A stretch of 64,000 nucleotides of DNA from an uncultured Opitutaceae bacterium. Its GTDB lineage: Bacteria > Verrucomicrobiota > Verrucomicrobiia > Opitutales > Opitutaceae. Under the pieces are notes generated by a model that worked only from the letters and a program-made list of their open reading frames with translations, was not told where the DNA came from and searched no databases. Of the stretch, positions 8,400 through 15,886 are shown piece by piece. Location: contig CALFXL010000056.1 of assembly GCA_937958045.1 (NCBI GenBank), forward strand, positions 1 to 64,000, read 5' to 3'. Position 1 is the first letter of the stretch. Each line of letters begins with the position of its first letter. The position numbers and the translations under genes are program-made.

Positions 8400-9467
8400 A
8401 TGAGTTCTACCGCCACTCAACCTCGCGGCGCCGCTTCCTCCGCCGCGCTCACCGAAACCGTTTACACCATCTGCCCGGTGCTCGTCGCCTCCAATGTCGC
8501 CGTCGAACTCGGCTGGCTCGACGAGGAGTTTGCCCGCGTGGGCGCGCGTGCCATCTACCTGCGTTCGCTGCCCAGCAGCGGTTCGTGGCAATGGCACTAC
8601 GATCACAACACCACGAATCTCATCCGTGATGGCGGCAACAGCCCGGCCGTCTGGGCTCGCGCCGACATCCGCCAGACGACGCTCGTGGGGCTCACGCAGG
8701 CGCAGCCGGCGGGGAAGATCATCGTGCGCGCCGATTCCGACATCTATCGCGTGGCCGATCTCGAAGGCCGCCGCTTCGGGCTCTATCGCAGCCTGAACGC
8801 CGACAAGATCGATCATCGTCGCGCGACGTCCGAGCACGGTCTCGAAAAAACGCTCGCGCTGCATGGACTCACGCGCGGCGCGGTGCAGATCGTCGACATC
8901 GATGATGACGACGATCATGCGGGCGCTCCCGCGGCGAAGCCCGCGGAGTTGTGGGCGCGTTCGCGTCGCGACGAGTGGACGCATGAAGCGCGCGCTTTGC
9001 GCGAAGGGCGCATCGACGCGTTCTTCGATTATTCGGTGGGCGGTGCGCGTCGGTTGGAAAAGACCGGTGAGTTCAAGGTCATCGAAGATCTCGACCGGCA
9101 TCCCGACTGGACGCTGCGCATCGCGAACTCGCCGCGCACCATCGCGGTGAGCACGGAGTTTGCGCAGAAACATCCCGAAGTGGTGGTGGCGTTCCTGCGC
9201 GCGGCGATTCGTGCCGGACGTTGGATCAATGCGCATCCGGCGGCCGCCGCGGAAATCTTCCGGCGCGTGACCATCTATCCGTCGACCTGCGCCATCGCGC
9301 GTGCGCTGCCGCACTTCGACCTGGTGCCGAATCTCTCGGCGCAAAACCTGGCCGGCCTGAGCATCGAGAAGGATTTCCTGCTCTCGCACGGCTACATCAA
9401 AAACGACTTCGACGTGAAGCAGTGGGCCGACCGCCGCTTCCTCGACGAAGCGCTGAAAGGACTCTGA
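8400..9467 (+). CDS. DszB-like desulfinase family protein, copy 3
   Basis: A 355-residue protein, the most divergent of the three tandem paralogues. Cys25 (YTICPVL), His66 (WQWHYDH) and Arg76 (LIRDGGN) keep the DszB-type catalytic set and spacing. The region around His differs (HYDHNTTN against HFSHRLDN), and an acidic run IDDDDDH appears about residues 164-170. It ends in DFDVKQWADRRFLDEA. It sits 35 bp after copy 2 and 6 bp before the ABC ATPase gene, so it belongs to the same transcript. Probably a paralogue of altered specificity. Confidence 0.73.
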   Translation: MSSTATQPRGAASSAALTETVYTICPVLVASNVAVELGWLDEEFARVGARAIYLRSLPSSGSWQWHYDHNTTNLIRDGGNSPAVWARADIRQTTLVGLTQAQPAGKIIVRADSDIYRVADLEGRRFGLYRSLNADKIDHRRATSEHGLEKTLALHGLTRGAVQIVDIDDDDDHAGAPAAKPAELWARSRRDEWTHEARALREGRIDAFFDYSVGGARRLEKTGEFKVIEDLDRHPDWTLRIANSPRTIAVSTEFAQKHPEVVVAFLRAAIRAGRWINAHPAAAAEIFRRVTIYPSTCAIARALPHFDLVPNLSAQNLAGLSIEKDFLLSHGYIKNDFDVKQWADRRFLDEALKGL

Positions 9468-9473
9468 GTTTTC

Positions 9474-10328
9474 ATGAGCGTTCCCGCAGCCACCGCATCG
9501 ACTTCAACCGCGTCGCCGGCCGTATCGCACCGGCAACGCACGCGCGCGCTCAACGTGCGCCAGGTTTCGAAATCGTTTCACGTCAACGACGAGCCGCTTC
9601 ATGTGCTGGACGACATCTCGTTCACCGTGAATCCCGGCGAGTTCGTCAGCATCCTCGGCGCATCGGGTTGCGGCAAATCGACTTTGCTGCGGCTCATCGT
9701 GGGGTTGGACGACGATTACGAGGGCGAGATCGCACTGGGCGACGATGTCGTGCGCGGCACGAGTCTGGACCGCGGCGTGGTTTTCCAAGACCACCGCCTG
9801 CTGCCCTGGCTCACCGTGGAGGAGAATGTCGGCCTCGGCTTGAAAAACGCTAAACTCACGAAAGACGAGCGCGCGAAACGGGTGCGCGAGCACCTCGCGC
9901 TCGTCGGTCTCAACGGCTTTGAAAAGGTCTTTCCGTATCAACTCTCGGGCGGCATGGCCCAGCGCGTGGCGATCGCCCGCGGCTTGGTCAACCGCCCGGA
10001 GTTGCTGCTGCTCGACGAACCGCTCGGCGCGCTCGACGCGATCACGCGCATCCATCTGCAGGAAGAGTTGCTGCGCATCTGGAGAACGGAACACCTCACC
10101 ACGATCCTCGTGACGCACGATGTCGAAGAGGCGATCTATCTTTCGGACCGTATTGTGATTCTGAATACGCGTCCGGGACGCATCAAACGCATCGTCACGG
10201 TGCCGCTCTCGCGCCCGCGCGACCGGCTCAGTCACGCCTTTGCCGACATCAAGCGCGAGGTGCTCGAGGAAATGGCCATCGCCAATCCGGGCGCACCGGC
10301 GCGCGTCGCATATGCCGAGGACATCTGA
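9474..10328 (+). CDS. ABC transporter ATP-binding protein (SsuB/TauB type)
   Basis: A 284-residue ATPase. Walker A is GASGCGKST at residues 62-70. The Q-loop is in VVFQDHRLLPW, the signature is LSGGMAQR, Walker B is LLLLDEPLGALD and the switch His is in VTHDVEEA. The HRLLPW and EEAIYLSDRIV forms are typical of the nitrate/sulfonate/taurine group. It energises the permease at 5196-6047. It follows copy 3 of the DszB-like genes by 6 bp and precedes the SCO1-like gene by 3 bp, so read-through into the copper-related genes is possible. Confidence 0.93.
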   Translation: MSVPAATASTSTASPAVSHRQRTRALNVRQVSKSFHVNDEPLHVLDDISFTVNPGEFVSILGASGCGKSTLLRLIVGLDDDYEGEIALGDDVVRGTSLDRGVVFQDHRLLPWLTVEENVGLGLKNAKLTKDERAKRVREHLALVGLNGFEKVFPYQLSGGMAQRVAIARGLVNRPELLLLDEPLGALDAITRIHLQEELLRIWRTEHLTTILVTHDVEEAIYLSDRIVILNTRPGRIKRIVTVPLSRPRDRLSHAFADIKREVLEEMAIANPGAPARVAYAEDI

Positions 10329-10331
10329 GCC

Positions 10332-11270
10332 ATGAGGAGCGTGGTTTATCGTCGCTTCGCGATCGCGTTTGTCGGTCTGGGCACGTTGTTCGCGGGCATG
10401 GGATGCGAACGTCGCGGCACGGAGCCATCCGCGAATGCGAAGGCGGAGGTATCGGCGCCAGCGAACGTTTCCGCCGAACCCTCGTGGCCGTTGACCGGCG
10501 AGATCGTGACGGTGAATCGCGAGCGGAAAACATTGCTCGTCACGCACGACGAAATCCCGGGTTTCATGCCCCGTATGACGATGGAGTTTCTCGTTTCCGA
10601 GGGCGATCTGGCGATCGCCCGCGAAGGTTCTCGCATCCGCGCGACGCTCGTTCAGCGCGGCGAGGAGTTTGCGCTCGAGCAAATCTGGCCCGCCGATCCG
10701 AAAACCGAACAAGCGCTCGCGGAAGGTGTGGAGTTGGTGAAACGCGAGACGCAGGCGCTCACGCGTCGCACGCACACGTTTCGCGATCTCGGCGACACGG
10801 CGCCTTCATTTGTGCTCTACGATCAGGACGGTCGTGTGACCGATGGCGCGCGTTTTCGCGGAAAGCGGGTCGTGCTGAACTTCATCTACACGCGTTGCCC
10901 GATCGCGACGATGTGCCCCGCGGCGACGCAACGCATGATCGAGTTGCAGCGCGCCGCGGCCGACGCCGGCATCAAGGATCTCGAGCTCGTTTCGATCTCG
11001 CTCGATCCGGAATACGACACGCCGGGCGTGCTGAAGGAATACGCGTCCACACGCGGCATCGATACGCGGAATTTTTCGTTCCTCACCGGACCGGAGGAGG
11101 CGATCAAGAATCTCCTGCGGCAGCTCAATGTCGTGAGCTATTTCGAAGACGGCATCATCAAACACTCGCTCAACACGCTGCTGATCGGCACCGACGGACG
11201 CATCCTGTATCGGCACGATACCGAGGCGTGGCGGGTGGAGGATTTTCTTTCCCGCTTGCGGAGCCATTAA
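10332..11270 (+). CDS. SCO1/SenC-family lipoprotein with CusF-like domain
   Basis: A 312-residue lipoprotein (Cys25 in AGMGC). Residues about 50-120 form a CusF/CusF_Ec-type copper-binding domain (HDEIPGFMPRMTMEF, rich in Met). Residues about 150-310 form a thioredoxin-fold SCO1 domain with the copper-binding Cys189 and Cys195 in TRCPIATMCP and His278 in IIKHSLN. SCO1 proteins deliver copper to cytochrome oxidase. The Cys spacing here (CPxxxxCP) is a known variant of CxxxCP. Fusion of CusF-like and SCO1 domains suggests metal hand-over within one protein. The start lies 3 bp after the ABC ATPase. Confidence 0.88.
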   Translation: MRSVVYRRFAIAFVGLGTLFAGMGCERRGTEPSANAKAEVSAPANVSAEPSWPLTGEIVTVNRERKTLLVTHDEIPGFMPRMTMEFLVSEGDLAIAREGSRIRATLVQRGEEFALEQIWPADPKTEQALAEGVELVKRETQALTRRTHTFRDLGDTAPSFVLYDQDGRVTDGARFRGKRVVLNFIYTRCPIATMCPAATQRMIELQRAAADAGIKDLELVSISLDPEYDTPGVLKEYASTRGIDTRNFSFLTGPEEAIKNLLRQLNVVSYFEDGIIKHSLNTLLIGTDGRILYRHDTEAWRVEDFLSRLRSH

Positions 11271-11299
11271 GCGCGCTCCGCGAAACATCCTTTATCATC

Positions 11300-12115
11300 A
11301 TGTCACGCATCCAAAACCTGCTTCACGCCCGCTACGGCGGCACACAGCCTCCCATCGGCCACGAAGGCAACGAGGCTATCGCAAGCTTGCTCGGACATCG
11401 TTCCGTGCGCGCTTATTTGCCCGATCCTGTCACTGAAGATGAACTCCGTTTGATCGTTGCCGCCGCGCAGTCGGCTTCGACTTCGTCGAACATCCAGGCG
11501 TGGAGCGTCATCGCCGTGCGCGATCCGGAACGCAAAGCGCGGCTGGCGGCGTTGTCGGCGAATCAAAAACAGATCCTCGAAGCGCCGTTGTTTCTCGTGT
11601 GGGTCGCGGATCTTTCGCGTCTGCGTCGCATCGCGGATCAGATCGGCGATCCCGCGCCGGGACTTGAGCGGCTCGATTCGTTTCTTGTCGGCGTCACCGA
11701 TACGACGATCGCCGCGCAAGCCGCGGCGACGGCGGCGGAATCGTTGGGCTTCGGCATCGTGTATATCGGCGCTCTGCGCGCGCAGCCGGAAAAAGTGGCG
11801 GAAGAACTGCAGCTGCCGCCCGGCGCGTTTCCGTTGTACGGCATGGTGGTGGGAAGACCCGATCCCGCGCGGCCGGCGTCGGTGAAACCGCGTTTGCCGC
11901 AATCGATCGTGCTGCATTACGAGCAGTATTCGACTTCGGCCGAGCGCGACGGCTTGGCGGCGTTTGAAGAAATCATCCAAGCCTTCCAAGCATCGCAAAA
12001 GATGCCGGTGCAGGAGTGGAAACGGCAGGCCGTGGGCCGCGTGAAAACGCCGGATAACCCGAACGGCCGCGTATCGATCAACACCGCGTTGGTGGAGCGT
12101 GGGTTCACTTTTTGA
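11300..12115 (+). CDS. NADPH-dependent nitro/flavin reductase (NfsA family)
   Basis: A 271-residue FMN oxidoreductase of the nitroreductase fold. The FMN-binding start HRSVRAYLPDPVTEDEL (about 30-46), SASTSSNIQAWSVIAV (about 55-70) and LGFGIVYIGALR are typical of NfsA/FRP-type enzymes, and the length suits the group (about 240-275). The ATG at 11300 is chosen because homologues begin a short distance before the HRSVR block; the longer in-frame extension overlaps the SCO1 gene. Its place between two copper-related genes suggests a redox or metal-stress role, which is inference. Confidence 0.88.
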   Translation: MSRIQNLLHARYGGTQPPIGHEGNEAIASLLGHRSVRAYLPDPVTEDELRLIVAAAQSASTSSNIQAWSVIAVRDPERKARLAALSANQKQILEAPLFLVWVADLSRLRRIADQIGDPAPGLERLDSFLVGVTDTTIAAQAAATAAESLGFGIVYIGALRAQPEKVAEELQLPPGAFPLYGMVVGRPDPARPASVKPRLPQSIVLHYEQYSTSAERDGLAAFEEIIQAFQASQKMPVQEWKRQAVGRVKTPDNPNGRVSINTALVERGFTF

Positions 12116-12131
12116 CGACTTCTTTTCCGCT

Positions 12132-12554
12132 ATGACGCGCGTGCTCATCGGTTTTCTCGCACTGCTTCTCGGCAGCGGACTGGCGCTCTTCGCATCGAAA
12201 GAACGAACGCAGAAGGATACGGCGAAATCTGCGTCGTTGGAAATGTGCCGATGCGAAGATCACGGTTCGTCGTCGGGGACGACCACGCCGGCTCACGCAC
12301 AGAATGTCGCGCGGGAACAACCGCGGCATCCGCTCAGGGGAGTCATCGTGGACATCGCGCTCAATGACTCGGCGCTCATCGTGAAACACGAGGAGATCGT
12401 CGGCTTCATGAAAGCGATGACCATGCGGTTAAAAGTGGATCCGCAGGTGCTGCCCCGGGCGAAAAAGGGCGGGGCGGTCACCGGACAGCTGGTGCGTCGA
12501 GCGGAAGAATGGTGGTTGGAGGACATCGTCTTCACGGACGCGAACCGTACGTGA
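12132..12554 (+). CDS. CusF-like copper-binding protein
   Basis: A 140-residue exported protein with an N-terminal hydrophobic segment (residues 3-20). The second half is a CusF_Ec-type domain with HEEIVGFMKAMTMRL, where the Met residues match the Cu(I)-binding pattern seen in the first domain of the SCO1 gene at 10332. A Cys/His cluster MCRCEDHG follows the membrane segment (about residues 37-44). The gene starts 16 bp after the nitroreductase, and its TGA overlaps the GTG of the cytochrome gene. Probably periplasmic copper handling. Confidence 0.8.
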   Translation: MTRVLIGFLALLLGSGLALFASKERTQKDTAKSASLEMCRCEDHGSSSGTTTPAHAQNVAREQPRHPLRGVIVDIALNDSALIVKHEEIVGFMKAMTMRLKVDPQVLPRAKKGGAVTGQLVRRAEEWWLEDIVFTDANRT

Positions 12555-13063
12555 ACCGGCGTGTTGTTGATAGACGGCCGGTCAGGTGGATCTTCCGCCT
12601 GACCGGCTCGTTGTTGATCGGATGCGGACTGCTTGCGTGCGCGCCGTCGGAGCGCGGCGAACGAACCGAAAAAAAGTTCCGCGTCGTTTCCGGTCGCGAT
12701 GTTTATCTGCGCATATGTGCGACCTGCCATCTCGCCGATGGCAGCGGCTCGATCGGCGTCGTACCGCCCTTGCAAGACTCGCTCGCGGCGCATCCCGACG
12801 CGTCGGTCGTCGCGCGAATCGTTTTGCACGGATTGCGCGGATCGGTCGTGCGCGAAGGTCGGACGTATCACGGAGTCATGCCGCCGCAGGCGACGGTGTT
12901 GGCCGACGCGGAGATTGCCGCGGTCGTTAATTACGTGCGCGAGACCTGGGGCCGTAGTGATCCCGTGAATACGTGTTCGCCGGAAACGGTGGCGGCGCTG
13001 CGGCATAAGTTCGCGGGGCGAAACTCGCCGTGGTCGCGGGCGGAGTTGTTAGCCGCGCCGTGA
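12551..13063 (+). CDS. c-type cytochrome lipoprotein
   Basis: A 170-residue protein. The GTG at 12551 is chosen because it overlaps the preceding stop (GTGA) and gives a membrane segment (LTGSLLIGCGLLAC) with a lipobox Cys. The class I haem motif CATCH lies at about residues 55-59, and VMPPQ supplies the axial Met (about residue 112). The C-terminal helix is ADAEIAAVVNYVRETWG. It is a monohaem electron carrier, last gene of the copper/SCO1 cluster. The neighbours suggest a link with cytochrome oxidase assembly or periplasmic copper oxidation. Confidence 0.85.
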   Translation: MNRRVVDRRPVRWIFRLTGSLLIGCGLLACAPSERGERTEKKFRVVSGRDVYLRICATCHLADGSGSIGVVPPLQDSLAAHPDASVVARIVLHGLRGSVVREGRTYHGVMPPQATVLADAEIAAVVNYVRETWGRSDPVNTCSPETVAALRHKFAGRNSPWSRAELLAAP

Positions 13064-13104
13064 ACGTGCGAGACAAATGTTTCGCGCGGTGCATCGGAGC
13101 CGTC

Positions 13105-13133
13105 TTGACATGGCGGCGCCGTAGGCGTCTGTT
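13105..13133 (+). promoter_or_regulatory. Possible promoter of the DAHP synthase leader
   Basis: A perfect -35 hexamer TTGACA (13105-13110) is followed after 17 bp by TCTGTT (13128-13133), a weak -10. It lies just upstream of the leader peptide. The -10 match is poor, and the implied start near 13140 would leave almost no leader before the GTG at 13143. Confidence 0.3.
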
Positions 13134-13142
13134 CGACGCACT

Positions 13143-13199
13143 GTGATCGAGTCGCGCATCCATTCCCAAGCGTTTTACGCGTTTTTCTTCTACGTCTGA
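13143..13199 (+). CDS. Phe/Tyr-rich leader peptide of the DAHP synthase gene
   Basis: A GTG-started 18-codon frame reads VIESRIHSQAFYAFFFYV (first residue Met when translated), ending at TGA 13197-13199. Seven consecutive codons near its end are Phe-Tyr-Ala-Phe-Phe-Phe-Tyr (13173-13193). Such runs are the hallmark of transcription-attenuation leaders for aromatic biosynthesis genes (compare the pheA leader). It lies about 110 bp before the DAHP synthase ATG and is followed by alternative hairpins. The start codon is uncertain: no Shine-Dalgarno sequence is evident and no in-frame ATG exists nearby. Confidence 0.6.
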   Translation: MIESRIHSQAFYAFFFYV

Positions 13200-13208
13200 A
13201 GAAAGGCG

Positions 13209-13254
13209 CGCCTCGATATTGATCAAACCAACCGGGCCGCCTTCGAGGGCGGCC
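13209..13254 (+). promoter_or_regulatory. Candidate attenuator: antiterminator/terminator pair
   Basis: Terminator-like hairpin: GGCCGCC (13235-13241), loop TTCGAG, GGCGGCC (13248-13254), followed by TTCGTGTTT, a weak T tract. A competing pairing is CGCCTCGA (13209-13216) with TCGAGGGCG (13243-13251, one bulge), which would open the terminator. The antiterminator strand begins 10 nt after the leader-peptide stop, so ribosome position could decide between the folds. A further perfect hairpin GCGGTTC-ATTCA-GAACCGC (13284-13302) ends 4 nt before the ATG and may mask the ribosome site. Confidence 0.5.
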
Positions 13255-13306
13255 TTCGTGTTTATCAGGGTTCATCCTCGGCGGCGGTTCATTCAGAACC
13301 GCTCCA

Positions 13307-14407
13307 ATGTCCACCACATTACCCTCTGTCGCTTCCGACCTTGATGAAGCTGAGTTGCCCGCGCCGGTCGCATCGCCTGCCGTGAGCCGGCGCCTGCCGA
13401 CCCCGCGGGAGATTCGCGCGCTTGTTCCTCACAATGCCCGGACGTCCGGCGTTGTTCAGGCGGGTCGCGACGCTTTCCGCCGGATTCTCGCCGGAGAGGA
13501 TTCGCGCACGGTGATCATTGCCGGTCCATGTTCGATTCACGATCCCGCGGAGGCGCTCGAGTACGCACGACGGCTGAAGGCGCTTTCCGACGAAGTGTCG
13601 GATCGGGTGCTGTTGGTCATGCGGGTTTATTTCGAAAAACCGCGCACCAACATCGGTTGGAAGGGACTGATCAACGACCCGCATCTCGACGAATCGCATG
13701 CGATCGCGGATGGATTGCGGATTGCGCGCACGCTGCTGCGCGACATCGCCGAACTCGGTTTGCCGACGGCGACGGAGCTGCTCGATCCCTTGGTGGCGCC
13801 GTATCTGGCCGATCTCGTTTCGTGGGTAGCGATTGGAGCGCGCACCACGGAATCGCAGATCCATCGTCAACTCGCGAGCGGGTTGGCGGCGCCGGTGGGT
13901 TTCAAAAACGGCACGGATGGCGGTCTCGAGGTGGCGATCAATGCGGTCAAGGCTGCGCGGCGTCCTCATGTGATGCTGGGCGCGGATGACGATGGCCATA
14001 TCGCGGCGTTGGAAACGCGTGGGAATCTCGCGACGCATCTCGTGCTTCGCGGCGCGGGTCACGCCGGAGACGCGCGTCCCAACTATCGCCGGGAAGACGT
14101 GGCGGCGATCGAGGCGCGCCTGCAGCGCGCCGGACTCGAGCCGCGCATGTTGCTCGACTGCAGCCATGCGAATTGCGGCTACGATTATCGACGTCAGGGC
14201 GAAGTGGTGGCGGACTGGATTGCCCAACGACAAGACGGCTGTTCGGAATCGGTCTTCGGCCTGATGCTCGAAAGCAATATCGAGGAAGGTAAACAACCCT
14301 GCGCGCCGCGCCATCGTCTGCGTCCGGGCGTGTCGGTGACGGATGGTTGTATTGGTTGGACGGATACAGAAAGGCTGATCCGTCAGGTGTACGCTGCGGA
14401 CCTATGA
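13307..14407 (+). CDS. aroG: 3-deoxy-7-phosphoheptulonate synthase (class I DAHP synthase)
   Basis: A 366-residue enzyme joining phosphoenolpyruvate and erythrose 4-phosphate, the first step of the shikimate pathway. Class I AroF/G/H motifs are present: IIAGPCSIHDP (about 66-76), MRVYFEKPRTNIGWKGLINDP (PEP site), the IGARTTESQIHRQLASG block, FKNGTDG and DCSHANC (metal-binding Cys/His). The length fits the family (about 350). Feedback type (Phe, Tyr or Trp) cannot be read from sequence, so the symbol is a family label. The upstream Phe/Tyr-rich leader suggests control by charged tRNA-Phe/Tyr. Confidence 0.93.
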   Translation: MSTTLPSVASDLDEAELPAPVASPAVSRRLPTPREIRALVPHNARTSGVVQAGRDAFRRILAGEDSRTVIIAGPCSIHDPAEALEYARRLKALSDEVSDRVLLVMRVYFEKPRTNIGWKGLINDPHLDESHAIADGLRIARTLLRDIAELGLPTATELLDPLVAPYLADLVSWVAIGARTTESQIHRQLASGLAAPVGFKNGTDGGLEVAINAVKAARRPHVMLGADDDGHIAALETRGNLATHLVLRGAGHAGDARPNYRREDVAAIEARLQRAGLEPRMLLDCSHANCGYDYRRQGEVVADWIAQRQDGCSESVFGLMLESNIEEGKQPCAPRHRLRPGVSVTDGCIGWTDTERLIRQVYAADL

Positions 14408-14529
14408 AACGTTTCGATTAAGCGCGCGAGTCGGGCGGCGGTTAAGCGCTGCGCTCGGGCGTGCGGTGCCGTCGCGTCCGGAATTCTCATTTGCGAACCC
14501 GGTGTTTTTGACAACACTGCGCGCCGTTC

Positions 14530-15303
14530 ATGCAGCGACTGCGCATCGTCACCTATAACATCGCCCACGGTCGGGGCTTGCAGCCAATCCAGGGGCTTAC
14601 GTCGCGTCGCAAGATACGCTTGAATCTGCTGAAGATCGCGAAGCTGCTGCAGAGTTTGAATCCCGATGTCGTGGCGTTGCAGGAGATCGACGAAGACTCG
14701 TTATGGGCGGGCAGCTTCGATCAGTTGGAATTTTTGCGCGAGTTCTCCGGGATGCCGCATGCGGTGTTCGGCGTGAACAATCGCCGCGCGTCGTTTCCGC
14801 GTTTGAATTACGGCAACGCGATCCTGTCCAAGCACCCGATCGCCGAGTCGGAGAACATTAAGTTCGGCACGCGTAATTTTGGCGAAAAAGGATTTCTCTT
14901 TGCCGAGCTCGATGTGGCCGGCCGTCGCGTGCCGATCGTCAACATGCACCTGCATTATCGTTCGCGCGTGCATCGCATCCGGCAGGTCGGGCTGGTGATG
15001 GATTACCTCACGCGAAAACACCCGCATCGTCACACGCACTGGCAGATCCCGCCGATCGTCTGTGGCGACATGAACAACCCGTCGCACACGACCGACGCGA
15101 CGGCGTCGTTGTTCAAGTATTTCGAGCGTCACGGACGCTATTCGCTGCATCCGCGCTTCGCGGCGACGTATCCCTCGCCGTTGCCGCATCGCACGCTGGA
15201 TTTCATTTTTTTGCCGCCGACCTGCGTGGAAGTGTACTGCCTGGTCGTGAAATCCTACCTCTCGGATCATCGTCCCGTGATGGTCGAGTGCCGCTTGTTC
15301 TGA
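14530..15303 (+). CDS. Endonuclease/exonuclease/phosphatase (EEP) family hydrolase
   Basis: A 257-residue metal-dependent phosphoesterase. The EEP fold motifs are in order: VTYNIAHGRG (Asn/metal), ALQEIDEDS (catalytic Glu), VNMHLHYRS (His), CGDMNNPSHT (Asp/Asn) and LSDHRPVMVE (catalytic Asp-His). No signal peptide is seen. Members cleave DNA, phosphoinositides, sphingomyelin or small phosphoesters, and the substrate is not determined. It stands alone, with about 120 bp before it and 135 bp after it. Confidence 0.85.
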   Translation: MQRLRIVTYNIAHGRGLQPIQGLTSRRKIRLNLLKIAKLLQSLNPDVVALQEIDEDSLWAGSFDQLEFLREFSGMPHAVFGVNNRRASFPRLNYGNAILSKHPIAESENIKFGTRNFGEKGFLFAELDVAGRRVPIVNMHLHYRSRVHRIRQVGLVMDYLTRKHPHRHTHWQIPPIVCGDMNNPSHTTDATASLFKYFERHGRYSLHPRFAATYPSPLPHRTLDFIFLPPTCVEVYCLVVKSYLSDHRPVMVECRLF

Positions 15304-15438
15304 GCGGTCGGCGTTGAGGCGCAAGGACGGGAAAAATGCAGTGCGAAAAAATCCGCTGCGCGTGTCCGGAGGAGGCACTTTGTTTCGTCGAGTTGGGTGA
15401 ACGAACCCTTCCTCTCGATGACATCCAACAACTCCCCC

Positions 15439-15840
15439 ATGCCCTTCCTGTTGATTTTCAAAGACGCCAGTCCCTCGAATTACACGCGTCTGTCTCCCGC
15501 ACAGCGCCAGACGCTTCTGAAGGAATGGTATGACTGGTATGACGGTCTGGCGGAGGCGGGAAAACTTCGTCACGGACATCCGCTGGAACCGGAAGGACGC
15601 ATCGTTTCCGCGCATGGCGGGCGGGTCGTCGATGGTCCCTTTGTAGAAGCGAATGAAGTCGTGGGCGGTTATTTTCTGCTGACGGTATCCGGTTTGGAGG
15701 AAGCGGTGGCGATCGCGAAGCAGTGCCCGACGCTGCGTCACGACATCGGCCTGACGGTGGAAGTGCGACCGGTGGCGGATCTTTGTCCGGCGCTTTCGGC
15801 GGAAAATGCCGCGACCGAGGCGGCGGCGAAGAAAGCTTAA
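15439..15840 (+). CDS. YCII-related (DGPF) protein
   Basis: A 133-residue protein of the YCII family (dimeric alpha/beta-barrel, related to muconolactone isomerase fold). The diagnostic DGPFVEANEVVGGYF segment lies at about residues 61-75. The ATG at 15439 puts the first strand (MPFLLIFKDA) at the usual place; two earlier in-frame starts (15397 GTG, 15418 ATG) are possible. It sits 46 bp upstream of an ECF sigma factor gene. DGPF proteins commonly neighbour ECF42-group sigma factors, and the functional link is unknown. Confidence 0.85.
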   Translation: MPFLLIFKDASPSNYTRLSPAQRQTLLKEWYDWYDGLAEAGKLRHGHPLEPEGRIVSAHGGRVVDGPFVEANEVVGGYFLLTVSGLEEAVAIAKQCPTLRHDIGLTVEVRPVADLCPALSAENAATEAAAKKA

Positions 15841-15886
15841 CGATGCGTTGTTTCCTGGATGAAACGGATTATCGCTTGAGTTGACC

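Noticed and set aside
6170..9467. Assignment of the three paralogues to NMT1/THI5-type thiamine pyrimidine synthases
   Set aside because: They share the binding-protein fold, but the Cys-rich motif and iron-site His of THI5 are missing, while the DszB catalytic residues are present.
13235..13260. Plain terminator for the copper/cytochrome cluster
   Set aside because: It lies 170 bp after the cytochrome stop, follows a Phe/Tyr-rich leader frame, has a weak T tract and a competing antiterminator, so an attenuator is the better reading.
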